Assembly: GCA_013213745.1 (NCBI GenBank)
Contig: JABSQH010000076.1
Coordinates: 1-50,071 of the forward strand
Direction of reading: 5' to 3'
Length of the DNA: 50,071 nt
From: Ilumatobacteraceae bacterium
GTDB taxonomy: Bacteria > Actinomycetota > Acidimicrobiia > Acidimicrobiales > Ilumatobacteraceae
In this document: positions 1-7,978 of the stretch, piece by piece
How positions within the stretch are numbered: the first letter of the stretch is position 1
How the letters are laid out: the number at the start of each line of letters is the position of its first letter
Translations under genes and position numbers: made by a program
The notes under the pieces: generated by a model
Seen by the model: only the letters and a program-made list of their open reading frames with translations
Databases searched by the model: none
What the model was told of the DNA's origin: nothing

Positions 1-100
1 CGACATCGGCGTTCATCTCAGCGAAGTCATCCGCGTCCGACTCTCGCCATGCACGCAGCAAGAGCCGATCGGTCACGATCTCGAACTCGGCCGCCGACAC
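1..100 (-). CDS. GNAT acetyltransferase, N-terminal part only
   Basis: The minus strand from a GTG at 98-100 reads without a stop to the window edge and gives about 33 residues, including EIVTDRLLLRAWRESDADDF. The TDRLLLR..RESD pattern is the usual beginning of RimJ/RimL-type GNAT N-acetyltransferases, which move an acetyl group from acetyl-CoA to an amine. The acetyl-CoA site and the C-terminus lie outside the window. The start is uncertain: a second GTG lies nine codons downstream (74-76). It reads away from the toxin-antitoxin pair that follows. Confidence 0.6.
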   Translation of the reverse strand, partial: MSAAEFEIVTDRLLLRAWRESDADDFAEMNADV

Positions 101-194
101 ACGCCCGATATTGACACAGGACCAACGTCGCAGAGACCCGCCCATCGCGGCACGTACGTGGGGGCGTTCTCGGCCTTGAGGTGCTCGATATCGC

Positions 195-605
195 TCAGTC
201 TGAGGAGGATCGAAAATCGAGCGCGTCGACTCCGGGCAAGCCGTCGAAGGCACGGCGGTCAGCGCTCACGACCGTGCGCCCTGCAGCCGCGGCAGTCGCG
301 GCGATGATCAGGTCGTGGGCGCCACGAGGCCGACCTGTTCGTCGCACGGCGACCAGCAGGCTCGCATGTCGCACCGCAACGCCCTGGTCGTACGGCAAGA
401 TCGGGATCGATGCGGCAATCTCGTCAACGAACGACCGTCGCTTGGCATGCTGGCGCGCCTCCGCCAGTTCCACGCCCACAGTGAGTTCGGCAAGGGTGAT
501 CGCGGCGATCGCGACGTCGTCGTCATCGCCGATCAGGTCGTCGAGCTCGGTGGCGCCTCGCTCTGTGTCGATGAGGAAGGTCGTGTCGAGCAGGAGGAGC
601 GTCAC
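195..605 (-). CDS. PIN-domain toxin, VapC type
   Basis: This is a 136-residue protein when started at the GTG at 603-605, which overlaps the antitoxin stop by 4 bases (GTGA). An earlier in-frame ATG at 657-659 would add 18 Arg-rich residues that look non-native. PIN-domain acidic residues are visible: Asp7 in LLDTTFLID, a Glu in the ELTVGVELAEAR helix, Asp in HDLIIAATA and Asp in SADRRAFDG. VapC toxins are ribonucleases that cut specific RNAs, often initiator tRNA or rRNA; the target here cannot be read. Length and layout are normal for a type II module, and expression is probably coupled to the antitoxin gene. Confidence 0.85.
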   Translation of the reverse strand: MTLLLLDTTFLIDTERGATELDDLIGDDDDVAIAAITLAELTVGVELAEARQHAKRRSFVDEIAASIPILPYDQGVAVRHASLLVAVRRTGRPRGAHDLIIAATAAAAGRTVVSADRRAFDGLPGVDALDFRSSSD

Positions 606-844
606 GGGCGGTTCTCGACCTCGAGCAGATCGCGCATCTCGCCGAGGTCGTGTGCCCATCGAGCATCGGGACGGTTTCGACGAAGCAGGGCCTTGGCATC
701 GGAGCCGCGGCCGCGCGTGATTGGTTCGATGTGAGCAACGGCTTTGCCGCGACGCGTAATCGTGTACCGCTCGCCATCGTGCTCCACGGCGTCGAGGAGG
801 TCAGCAAACTTGCGAGCTGCTTCGGTCGCAGTGACTTCCGACAC
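602..844 (-). CDS. Phd/YefM-type antitoxin
   Basis: This small antitoxin is encoded directly upstream of the PIN toxin. The TATEAARKFADLLDAVEHDG start followed by an ITRRGKAVAHIEP strand is the Phd/YefM fold, which binds DNA through its N-terminus. The C-terminal half (RRNRPDARWAHDLGEMRDLL) should wrap the toxin. I chose the GTG at 842-844 (80 residues) because the AT-rich inverted repeat just upstream would then be an operator or -10 region. An ATG at 872-874 in the same frame would add ten residues and place that repeat inside the gene. Autoregulation is expected from the family. Confidence 0.8.
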   Translation of the reverse strand: MSEVTATEAARKFADLLDAVEHDGERYTITRRGKAVAHIEPITRGRGSDAKALLRRNRPDARWAHDLGEMRDLLEVENRP

Positions 845-848
845 CGTA

Positions 849-865
849 ATCAGATTATCAGATAA
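849..865 (-). promoter_or_regulatory. Likely operator/-10 region of the toxin-antitoxin pair
   Basis: TTATC-A-GATAA (855-865) is a perfect short inverted repeat, partly overlapping a direct repeat ATCAGAT (849-855 and 857-863). It lies just upstream of the GTG chosen for the antitoxin and is strikingly AT-rich for this DNA. Autorepression at such a site is usual for Phd-type modules; the assignment is inferred from position. Confidence 0.45.
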
Positions 866-1125
866 GATTCGCAATCGACAAGGTGAAGATCATCGGACCG
901 GTGTTCGTCCTTGTCGTGCACCGGCATTAATCGCCACTGTTCCCCGGCCTGACGGGCCCGATCGGTAACGGCACGTGCGGGCGCAGGCTGGTGCGCAGAA
1001 ATACTCAGCGAGGGTCGATGGCGCACCGTGAGCGCGTTGTCGCTCAGATGGCCGAACGGTGTGGCATGAGCGGTGTGTGAGCCGAGTCCTCAGCGACGTA
1101 TCGGTGACGGCGTACCGTTCTCAAG

Positions 1126-1788
1126 GTGGGTGCCGCCTCAACGAGTGGGTCACAGAGATACCTGCTGTTCGATCACGACGGAGTGCTCGTCGATACCGAG
1201 TACTGGTACCACCGGGCCGGCCAACGCGCGCTGGCAACCATCGGCATCGACCTCCCCACAGCCGAATACCTGCGCGACATGAACGCTGGTAACGGAACCT
1301 GGGCACGCGCCAAGGCAGCCGGTGTCTCCGAGTCGACCATCGATCAGCTGCGAGCACTACGTGATCAGTGGTACCGCGAGTATCTCGTCACAGAACCCAT
1401 TGAGATCCCCGGCGTGCTCGATGCGCTCGAGGAACTCTCCACACGCACGCGCATGGCGATCGTGACGACAGCCAAGCGCGCCGACTTCGAGGTCATTCAC
1501 GCCGGACGCAGCATCGCGCAGTTCATGGACTTCGTCCTGGTGCGCGAGGACTACCGGCACGCCAAACCCCATCCCGAGCCCTATCTGACTGCGTTGGACC
1601 GTTACAAGGCGCCCAAAGACCAAGCGCTCGTTGTTGAGGACTCCGCCAGAGGCCTGAGCTCCGCCGTCGCCGCCGGGATCGACTGCGTCATCGTCCACAA
1701 CGACTTCACCCAAGCCGGCGACTTCTCCCAAGCGCAGCACCGAATTAGCAACCTTGCCGAACTTGTCGACGTCATCGACAACAACTGA
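1126..1788 (+). CDS. HAD-superfamily hydrolase, beta-phosphoglucomutase-like
   Basis: This 220-residue haloacid-dehalogenase-fold protein has motif I FDHDGVLVDTE (nucleophile Asp16, general acid Asp18), motif II in MAIVTTAK, motif III Lys in HAKPHPEPY, and motif IV in VVEDSARGL. The helical cap between residues about 28 and 90 makes it the subfamily I type, which includes beta-phosphoglucomutase and small phosphate-ester phosphatases. The substrate cannot be assigned. The start is a GTG with only a weak AAGG upstream. It is a single gene that converges on the GNAT gene at 1912, and the 250 bases before it hold no recognisable feature. Confidence 0.88.
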   Translation: MGAASTSGSQRYLLFDHDGVLVDTEYWYHRAGQRALATIGIDLPTAEYLRDMNAGNGTWARAKAAGVSESTIDQLRALRDQWYREYLVTEPIEIPGVLDALEELSTRTRMAIVTTAKRADFEVIHAGRSIAQFMDFVLVREDYRHAKPHPEPYLTALDRYKAPKDQALVVEDSARGLSSAVAAGIDCVIVHNDFTQAGDFSQAQHRISNLAELVDVIDNN

Positions 1789-1911
1789 CAACGACCATTT
1801 GTTGACGCTTCGCGACCAATCCGCCTCGAACCACGCATATCGCTCACCTCACCGCGACCATCGACCCGCTCAAGATCGGCACGACGGTGCTGGCCGGTAT
1901 GCGTTGTATCG

Positions 1912-2391
1912 CTACCCGGCGGCGGCGCCATCAAGAGGTCGCACCATCCGCACCTCGTCATCTGCCCCTCCCTTGGCCACGATGGCGAACCGGTTGCGCG
2001 TGTACAGACGGCGGGCGGGGTCATTCGACGCTTTGACGTCCAGTTCCACTCTCGAAGCCGCACAACTCTGAGCCCACGAGACGACTGATCCGATCAAGGC
2101 GTCGCCAACACCCACGCCCCGGGCGTGCGGCGCGACCCACATTGAGATCAACTCGACCACGCCCGCATCTGTCGCCGTTCCACTCACTTGCCCCACCGGC
2201 TCGCCACCGAGATGAGCGATCACGTTGAGTGGGACATCTCGAAGCCGGGATCGCCAACGCTGGTCCGGTGCATCGCTCCAGTCGGCAAGACCAGACCCAA
2301 ACGCGCCAGGAGCGTCAGCCAACGCTGCAAGCCGAAGTGAACGCCATTGCCGCCACTCGTCGATGCTGAGCCTCTTCGTAGTGATGACCAC
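1912..2391 (-). CDS. GNAT N-acetyltransferase
   Basis: This 159-residue protein has the complete GNAT fold. The acetyl-CoA loop is VAPHARGVGVGDALIGSV (the R/Q-x-x-G-x-G/A pattern), preceded by the ELISMWV strand and followed by LDVKASNDPARRLYTRNRF, a typical C-terminal segment with a conserved Tyr. The N-terminus (TTKRLSIDEWRQWRSLRLAAL) resembles acetyltransferases acting on small amines, but the substrate is unknown. It stands alone, convergent with the HAD gene and divergent from the ComB-like gene. Confidence 0.88.
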   Translation of the reverse strand: MVITTKRLSIDEWRQWRSLRLAALADAPGAFGSGLADWSDAPDQRWRSRLRDVPLNVIAHLGGEPVGQVSGTATDAGVVELISMWVAPHARGVGVGDALIGSVVSWAQSCAASRVELDVKASNDPARRLYTRNRFAIVAKGGADDEVRMVRPLDGAAAG

Positions 2392-2604
2392 CTGGGGATC
2401 CTCACATACAGGGGCCAGGACGGGTCAAGAGTTCATCTCGGTCTTCGAGGCGCCACTCCGAATGAGTCCCGATGTGCTGCGTCGCGCGACGCTCGATAAT
2501 CGCGGGCACATCACGACCCGCCACCCGCTCGAAAACGGCATGCGGTCGGCGAGGCGCGCTGTATTGATTGGCGTGTCGCGCGCGCTGATCTGCGACACTC
2601 AGCC

Positions 2605-3294
2605 ATGACCGCTCGACAGCTGAAGCGCTGGGAACTCGACGGAGTCGACGGACCAGTCGTCGTCATCGACGTGATCCGAGCCTTCACCACGGCGGCATAC
2701 GCGTTCGGTGCCGGAGCGACCGCCATCTACTTGGTCGCAACGGTCGAGGAGGCGCTGGCGTTCAAGGTCGCGAACCCCGATGTAGTGGCAATGGGCGAGG
2801 ACCGCGGCCGTCGACCCGCAGGGTTCGACTTCCCGAACTCGCCCGTGGCGGTCAGTCGCGCCGATCTCGACGGACGAACGTTGGTGCAGCGAACCTCGGC
2901 GGGCACCCAAGGTGTCGTTGCTGCGGTCGATGCGACCCGGCTGTGGGCTGCGAGCCTGGTCTGTGCGTCGGCGACCGCCCGTGCGGTCAACCAGTCGGGG
3001 CTGGGTGAGCCGTCGTACGTGATCACTGGCTGCTTCCCTGACCGTCCCGACGGCACCGGCGACGACGACCGTCTCACCGCCGATCTGATCGAGCGCGCCC
3101 GTTTAGGACGTTCGATCGATGCTGCAGCGGCGGCCGAGGAACTCCATGCGACCGGCGAGGCCAGTCGAACGCTGGCGCTCGGCCCCGAGCATTGCGATCC
3201 GCTCGACATCAACTACGCGGCACGAGTCGATCACTTCGACTTCGCAATGGAGGTCACGATCGACACCCTCGGCCGCCGACTCGAACGCCGGTAA
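2605..3294 (+). CDS. comB: 2-phosphosulfolactate phosphatase family (ComB-like)
   Basis: This 229-residue protein matches the ComB family: VVVIDVIRAFTTAAYAFGAGA at the N-terminus, GEDRGRRPAGFDFPNSP, then LVQRTSAGTQGV and LVCASATARAV. ComB is a Mg-dependent acid phosphatase that removes phosphate from 2-phosphosulfolactate in coenzyme M or sulfolactate synthesis. In bacteria without coenzyme M the family is common and its role is unclear. No other sulfolactate gene lies in the window, so family membership is firm but the pathway is not. It is a stand-alone gene with an ATG start. Confidence 0.85.
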   Translation: MTARQLKRWELDGVDGPVVVIDVIRAFTTAAYAFGAGATAIYLVATVEEALAFKVANPDVVAMGEDRGRRPAGFDFPNSPVAVSRADLDGRTLVQRTSAGTQGVVAAVDATRLWAASLVCASATARAVNQSGLGEPSYVITGCFPDRPDGTGDDDRLTADLIERARLGRSIDAAAAAEELHATGEASRTLALGPEHCDPLDINYAARVDHFDFAMEVTIDTLGRRLERR

Positions 3295-3773
3295 GCGCTC
3301 AGAACCGCGCGCCCGGAAGCGCTCCCGCGTTTCACCAGATCGGCACTTCGCAAGCGTTGCCGTCCGCTCGGAAATCGCATGTGTTGAGTTTGCTGCAGTT
3401 GGTGTGCCCCCGCATTGGTGATCGTCAGCCCGTACGCTGAATCGTCGCCACGATGGACGACTGCGAACGCCGATGCCGCGAGTCATTGGCATGAGAACGG
3501 GAACGTTCGCGTCGTGAGGATGAAGGCGGCCCCGGTGCCGCGGCTGCCGAGGGTCTCGGGTGTGCGGCGATCAGCATTCCTGGTTGGATCGGCGCGGTGA
3601 TTGCCGGCGTTGCGGCGATCGTCGCTTTCGTCAGCGCCCGTCGTCGAGCGTCCTGAAGCTCGGTATTGGCGGGGCGCAGGTCAGCCAGATGCCGCTCGGG
3701 AACGGCACGACGGCACTGTGCACTCTGCGCGGAATTGTGCGAGTGCGGTCGACGGGCGGTTCGCCTCGTCTGG
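3295..3773. other. Gap with a possible membrane-anchor remnant
   Basis: No complete gene is visible in these roughly 480 bases. On the plus strand, about 3490-3656 reads as an open segment with no start codon, ending in AISIPGWIGAVIAGVAAIVA, then FVSARRRAS and a stop. A hydrophobic stretch followed by basic residues looks like the C-terminal membrane anchor of a lost or frameshifted small protein. A TGA lies directly upstream in the same frame. I could not assign it to a family. Confidence 0.35.
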
Positions 3774-4175
3774 TCAGTTGACCGAGCCGCGTTCGACGAT
3801 CCACTCGGTCGGCTGGCCGGTGACGGCTGCGATGTGGTCGAAGTCGGCGTCGAAGTGAAGCACGGTGAGCGACGCCGACTCGGCGACCGCCGCGATGACA
3901 AGGTCGGGCACCTTGCGTCCTCGGAGGCCTTCTTCGGCGAGTGCTCGCTGGACTTGTCCTGCTCGGTCGAAGTGGTGAGCCTCGACATCGACGCAGCCGA
4001 ATGCCTCGAGTGCCTTGGAGAGTCGATCCCACTCGTCACCGTTTCGTGCCGAGAAGCCGACCTCGAGGTCGGTCATCGAAGCTCTGGTGAGCCCATCGCG
4101 GTCGAGTTCTTGGATTCTTCGAACGACCGAGGGCTCGTCGAGGCGGGTGATGACACTCGTGTCGAGCAGGTACAT
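3774..4175 (-). CDS. PIN-domain toxin, VapC type
   Basis: This 133-residue PIN-domain protein starts with MYLLDTSVITRLDEP (Asp5 is the first metal ligand). It carries a Glu in MTDLEVGFSARN, Asp in VPDLVIAAVAE and Asp in LHFDADFDHIAAVTG, the four acidic positions of VapC ribonucleases. I chose the ATG at 4173-4175, which overlaps the antitoxin TGA as TGATG; a GTG three codons earlier is possible. It forms the second toxin-antitoxin pair in the first 4.5 kb. The two toxins differ in sequence and belong to different antitoxin classes, so they are not a duplication. Confidence 0.87.
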   Translation of the reverse strand: MYLLDTSVITRLDEPSVVRRIQELDRDGLTRASMTDLEVGFSARNGDEWDRLSKALEAFGCVDVEAHHFDRAGQVQRALAEEGLRGRKVPDLVIAAVAESASLTVLHFDADFDHIAAVTGQPTEWIVERGSVN

Positions 4176-4369
4176 CAGCGCCACGCGGTCGAGCGGTCAT
4201 CCAGATCGGCCGCTGCCAACGTCGAGAGTGCACTCGCCAGCTCGGTGCTGCGTTCACGTGCTGCTGTTCGCAATGCCTCGTTGACGGTGTCTTTGATCGT
4301 GATGGTGCCGAGCTTCGCTCGAGCGGCGTCGAGTGCGTCGTCGTCGACATCGATGAGTCGCTTCGTCAT
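4175..4369 (-). CDS. VapB-type antitoxin
   Basis: This 64-residue protein starts MTKRLIDVDDDALDAARAKL and continues GTITIKDTVNEALRTAARER. It is the N-terminal DNA-binding part of VapB antitoxins that pair with PIN toxins (VapB_antitoxin/RHH class), with a helical tail (ASALSTLAAADLDDRS) for toxin binding. An in-frame earlier ATG would add 13 residues covering the AT-rich promoter repeat, so I prefer the ATG at 4367-4369. It is coupled to the toxin by a one-base overlap. Confidence 0.83.
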   Translation of the reverse strand: MTKRLIDVDDDALDAARAKLGTITIKDTVNEALRTAARERSTELASALSTLAAADLDDRSTAWR

Positions 4370-4376
4370 GAGCCCA

Positions 4377-4405
4377 GTATATACGGACGACTCAGTGAGA
4401 TATAC
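4377..4405 (-). promoter_or_regulatory. Promoter/operator of the VapB-VapC pair
   Basis: GTATATAC (4377-4384) is a perfect palindrome 8 bases upstream of the antitoxin ATG. A matching ATATAC lies at 4400-4405, so the two form an inverted repeat separated by about 16 bases. The AT-rich blocks fit a -10 element and an autorepression site; this is inferred from position and composition. Confidence 0.45.
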
Positions 4406-4644
4406 CAAGGAACCCGCTCAGTACCGCCGCTCCGACCAAGGCGCGCCATCCACTCGATATCGCTCACGCTGCCGCCAATGCCTGACCCGCCCTGGTTCGG
4501 CACCGATGTGTGCTCGTTACTGCTCGGAAATGTCGTGGGCGATGGCTGTCGATGGCGTCATGCCGCGTCTGGCGCTTCCCGACTCGACACCGGCCAACCC
4601 TGGTTTGCGTCCGCGACAACGTCGGGAGTGCAGCGTCTGAAGCG

Positions 4645-5220
4645 CTAGAAACTGACGACGGTCGGGCCAACAACAGTCCCGTTTCGCACGATGTCCTTGC
4701 CAAACGGTGCGAGCGCCAACGGAATCAGCTTGAAGTTCCCCAATCCGAGCGGAATTCCAATGATGGTGATGCACAACAACACACCGAGCACGAGATGGGC
4801 CAGCGCAAGCCAGATGCCCGACAGCACGATCCAAATGATGTTGCCGACCAGGCTGAGCGATGTCGACGCACTCGGACGTTGAACGACAGACCTTCCGAAC
4901 GGCCACAGCGCGAAGCCGGCGAGCTTGAAGCTCTGCACACCGAACGGGATGCCGATGATGGTGATGCACTGGATGACGCCGGCAAACAAGTACCCGAGAA
5001 AGAGCCAGAACCCGGAGAACACCACCCACAACACGTTGAGAATCAAGCTGCCAGTCCCCGGCGACCGACCCACTTGAGCGGCCCCGACGTTGACACTCAC
5101 AGTGGCGTGCGGCGATGCAGGCACGCTTGACGCTGTCGACTCGGCCGACGGCGGGTTCGGGGCCGCAAGGTCCGGAGGGGGTAGTGGCCGTGTAGGTGCG
5201 CTGTCGTCGTCTTCGCTCAC
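4645..5220 (-). CDS. YccF-domain inner membrane protein with proline-rich N-terminus
   Basis: This is a 191-residue membrane protein. Residues 1-55 are a disordered Pro/Ala/Asp-rich cytoplasmic leader. Residues about 58-112 and 124-180 are two YccF (DUF307) units, each built as LNVLWVVFSGFWLFLGYLFAG then CITIIGIPFGVQSFKLAGFALWPFG, with the repeated CITIIGIP signature and an ALxPFG end. YccF proteins are small inner-membrane proteins of unknown function. The N-terminal leader is longer than in the classic family. The ATG overlaps the stop of the upstream frame (5217-5729) by 4 bases, which suggests a two-gene operon. About 235 bases downstream hold no recognisable gene. Confidence 0.85.
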   Translation of the reverse strand: MSEDDDSAPTRPLPPPDLAAPNPPSAESTASSVPASPHATVSVNVGAAQVGRSPGTGSLILNVLWVVFSGFWLFLGYLFAGVIQCITIIGIPFGVQSFKLAGFALWPFGRSVVQRPSASTSLSLVGNIIWIVLSGIWLALAHLVLGVLLCITIIGIPLGLGNFKLIPLALAPFGKDIVRNGTVVGPTVVSF

Positions 5221-5729
5221 GGTCCGCCCTCTCGATCAACACACGCGGCGACGTCTGACATATCACTGTAGGCGTCGGTAATCGAGACTCGCACAGGTCG
5301 GGCAGGTACTGCGCGAGCCGTCGTGAATTGAGACTGCTGCGAGACACTTGCGCGCTCCCCGGGATCGCTGCTCCCGGAGGTGTCACAGACCGCCAACTGC
5401 CCTGTGCGCATATCGCGCGGCGTCGCCCGTACCTGACCCCGCCCATCGCGGCACTGTTGCGCTCGGGCAGGTGCCCGCTGTTCGCGGTCGAACGGTTGAT
5501 CGTCGAGCGAGATGCGCGATTGCTCGACGCCGACGAACTCGGCGACACGGGTGAGGTCGATCTCCTCAGGCGACCGGCCCTTCAACAAGAGCTTGTGCAC
5601 GGACGGCTCGCCATCGACCAGAACCTGCACCCAATCACCGTGCACGGCCTTCACAACATCAGCAGCACCCACCAACAACCATCTCCGCCACCCGCTCTTC
5701 GCTCGGAAGAGTCCGCGGTATCCGCTCAT
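5217..5729 (-). CDS. Hypothetical protein, first half convincingly coding
   Basis: The frame encodes 170 residues. Residues 1-85 (for example WVQVLVDGEPSVHKLLLKGR and VAEFVGVEQSRISLDDQPF) have protein-like composition and codon use. Residues 86-170 are Arg/Gln/Ser-rich and less convincing, so a frameshift or recent tail extension is possible. I do not recognise a family. Support for translation comes from the 4-base ATGA overlap with the YccF gene. Its ATG is only 23 bases from the divergent kinase-like gene, so the two share a very short promoter region. Confidence 0.45.
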   Translation of the reverse strand: MSGYRGLFRAKSGWRRWLLVGAADVVKAVHGDWVQVLVDGEPSVHKLLLKGRSPEEIDLTRVAEFVGVEQSRISLDDQPFDREQRAPARAQQCRDGRGQVRATPRDMRTGQLAVCDTSGSSDPGERASVSQQSQFTTARAVPARPVRVSITDAYSDMSDVAACVDREGGP

Positions 5730-5752
5730 CGGCGGACTGGCAGACTCGCGGG

Positions 5753-6484
5753 ATGCCTGTGGGGCTCGATGGGAACCCTGTCCCGATTGTTACCGAGACG
5801 AGAGCAGCGGTGCTCGATCGGACTGTTGAACATGTGTTGTCGAGAGCAGCGGGCCGTCAACGAGTGTGTGTTGCCGTCGATGGCCGCACCGGGGTGGGCA
5901 AGTCAACGTTCGCCGATGAGATCGTGCCGGGTCTCCGTCAGGCCGGGTTCGCCACCGTGCGGTCGACCACAGATTCGTTTCATCGTCCGCTGGTCGAGCG
6001 GATGCGGCTCGGTCCGACGTCAGCTGAGGGCTACTTCGTTGACTCGCATCAACTCGACACCATCGTCGATGAGCTACTTGTGCCGTTTCGAGACGGCCAC
6101 GATCGAGTCTTGGTGGCGGCGTTCGATGAGCCAAGCGATGCACCCGATCGTCAGGTCGTGGAGGTTGATGCCAGTCCAACGGTGTTGATCTTTGACGGAC
6201 TCTTCGTTCATCGGCGCGAGCTTGCGAACTTCTGGGATGTCACGATTTATCTCGAGGCCGATGAACGGCTCGACCGTCGCTGGATTGACTACTTGCTTGC
6301 GGCGCTTCCCGACAGCCCATCGGAACGGGCAGGAGCGATCGATGATCGCCTCCGTGGAGCGCGGTGGCCTCGCTATCGAGATGGCTGGTCCAACTACATC
6401 TCGGCTGTGCAACCTTCCGCGCGTGCGTCGATCTCGATTGACAACAACGACCTATCGGCACCCGCGGTTGCACGCGAGACGTAG
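5753..6484 (+). CDS. Uridine-kinase-like P-loop NTPase
   Basis: This 243-residue protein has a Walker A motif GRTGVGKST at residues about 45-53 after the strand VCVAVD, a substrate-side DSFHRP segment, and VLIFDGLFVHR, the Asp-Gly strand typical of uridine kinases and phosphoribulokinases. It continues with the LID-like region YLEADERLDRRWIDY and RYRDGWSNYI. It probably phosphorylates a nucleoside or similar small alcohol. Many actinobacterial members are annotated only as uridine kinase; the substrate is not proved. It is a single gene with an ATG start. Confidence 0.82.
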   Translation: MPVGLDGNPVPIVTETRAAVLDRTVEHVLSRAAGRQRVCVAVDGRTGVGKSTFADEIVPGLRQAGFATVRSTTDSFHRPLVERMRLGPTSAEGYFVDSHQLDTIVDELLVPFRDGHDRVLVAAFDEPSDAPDRQVVEVDASPTVLIFDGLFVHRRELANFWDVTIYLEADERLDRRWIDYLLAALPDSPSERAGAIDDRLRGARWPRYRDGWSNYISAVQPSARASISIDNNDLSAPAVARET

Positions 6485-6702
6485 AGGTGTCGATCCTCAC
6501 CGCCGAGCACTATCGCGTTGCGTGGGCGGCCCAACAACATCAGCCTCTGAGTGGATTGCGTCATCGCGCCGAGAGTCGCTGACCACCCAGGTGCACTCGC
6601 CGTTCCGCCCACAACGATCGACGCAATCGACACACGGAAGCAGCGCATATCGGCACGTCACGCTCGGACTGACCTGAGCGATATCGCGCGTGGAGTCCCG
6701 GG

Positions 6703-7164
6703 TCAGAGGTCGTACCGCAGCACCGGTTCGCCGTCGCGGAGATCACCGGTCGGCGTGAAGCTCGAGCTTCGGTACAGCGCGATCGCCGGTGCATTGTCAG
6801 GGTGCACTGTCAGCTCGACGGCTTCGAGCCCGTGCTGGCTCGCTCGTGCGATCGCGGCAGCGACGACGGCTGCTCCGATCCCCTGTCGTTGGCGCTCGAC
6901 ATCGACGGCGAGGTTGACCATCTCCATGGTCCGCTCGTCGCGCGCAAGCGCAACAACGGCAACGACCTGGCCGTTGACGACGAAGGCGAGGGGTTCCCAC
7001 GTTCGACCGCCGGGCTGAACATGAGCCTTGGCGAGCACCACGAGCGCCACAGGCTGGTGGTCGGCGACGAGCCTCAGTTGTTCGTCGGTCACCTGCACTT
7101 GGAGCGCTGCGCGCCAGTTCGATTCGTCAATCAACACCAGCGCGCCAAGCTCTGGATCAGGCAC
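6703..7164 (-). CDS. GNAT N-acetyltransferase
   Basis: This 153-residue protein shows the strand MEMVNLAVDVERQRQGIGAA, which contains the acetyl-CoA loop RQRQGIGAAVV, followed by ARASQHGLEAVELTV and the C-terminal DNAPAIALYRSSSF with its conserved Tyr. The start is a GTG. The long Leu/Val-rich N-terminal part (QLRLVADHQPVALVVLAKAH) is the acceptor side and gives no substrate. About 100 bases separate it from the histidine phosphatase gene on the same strand. The 218 bases on its downstream side hold no gene that I recognise. Confidence 0.87.
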   Translation of the reverse strand: MPDPELGALVLIDESNWRAALQVQVTDEQLRLVADHQPVALVVLAKAHVQPGGRTWEPLAFVVNGQVVAVVALARDERTMEMVNLAVDVERQRQGIGAAVVAAAIARASQHGLEAVELTVHPDNAPAIALYRSSSFTPTGDLRDGEPVLRYDL

Positions 7165-7265
7165 GCATCTGGTTTACTCGTTCGGCGCACGGGGTGCGCA
7201 GTATCGGCACCGATGGTCGTGCGAACCTGAGCGGGATTGCTCTTGCGGTGCGCACCTGGCCAGGT

Positions 7266-7859
7266 CTAGGTGGGGTGGGTAACGGCTCGGGCGTGAGCGG
7301 GGTGCGCCTCGACTACGGAGCCGTGCGGCAGTGACCTTCCAAGCGCTTCGGCGGTGTCTAATCGCAGTAGCGATCGCAGCAACAAGCGACCGATCATCTC
7401 GTGAGCCACAACCACGGGTGAGGTGGCGTCCGACGTGGCGATGGTCCCGAGCGCGCTCGCAGCGCGCTGATCTGCGTCGGCGTAACTCTCACCGTCGGGG
7501 AAGGACCAGGTGTACTTCGAGTTGGCTCGGCGGGCGAGTGTGCCTGGATGATGTTCCTCGATCTCTTCGTTGGTGAGTCCGGCGAACACGCCGTGGTCGA
7601 TCTCGGCGAGATCGTCGACGACGACGACGGGGAGTGAGAGGGATCCGGCGACGATCTCTGCGGTGGCGCGGGCTCGTCCGAGCGGGCTGCTGAAGACTGC
7701 GTCAGCGTCCAACTCGCCGCAGAGTCGGGCGATTGCCTGAGCGTGCTGTCGGCCACGCTCGGTGAGTGGCGAATCCAGCTGTCCGTGACGGCGCCCGATG
7801 CGATTCCACTCGGTTTCTCCATGGCGAGCCAGCAACACCCGTGAAGCAGCCGACCACAC
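7266..7859 (-). CDS. Histidine phosphatase (phosphoglycerate-mutase-like)
   Basis: This 197-residue protein begins with LLARHGETEWN, the RHG motif with the catalytic His, followed by LTERGRQHAQAIA, FSSPLGRARATAEI (a phosphate-binding Arg), LAEIDHGVFAGLT (the acid/base Glu region) and VVVAHEMIGRLLL (the second catalytic His, where H-G is replaced by H-E). These mark the cofactor-independent branch of the histidine phosphatase superfamily. Family members dephosphorylate sugars, cobalamin precursors or nucleotides, and nothing here fixes the substrate. The start is a GTG. Confidence 0.88.
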   Translation of the reverse strand: MWSAASRVLLARHGETEWNRIGRRHGQLDSPLTERGRQHAQAIARLCGELDADAVFSSPLGRARATAEIVAGSLSLPVVVVDDLAEIDHGVFAGLTNEEIEEHHPGTLARRANSKYTWSFPDGESYADADQRAASALGTIATSDATSPVVVAHEMIGRLLLRSLLRLDTAEALGRSLPHGSVVEAHPAHARAVTHPT

Positions 7860-7978
7860 AGCTTCAGTGTCTCAGCCTGACGCATCGACGACGCAGCCGG
7901 TTCCGCGGCGACCGATATGCGTGATTCGTCGAGAGCGCTATGGAGCCTTAGATTGCCGGGTCGCAGGCGTTCGGCGGT

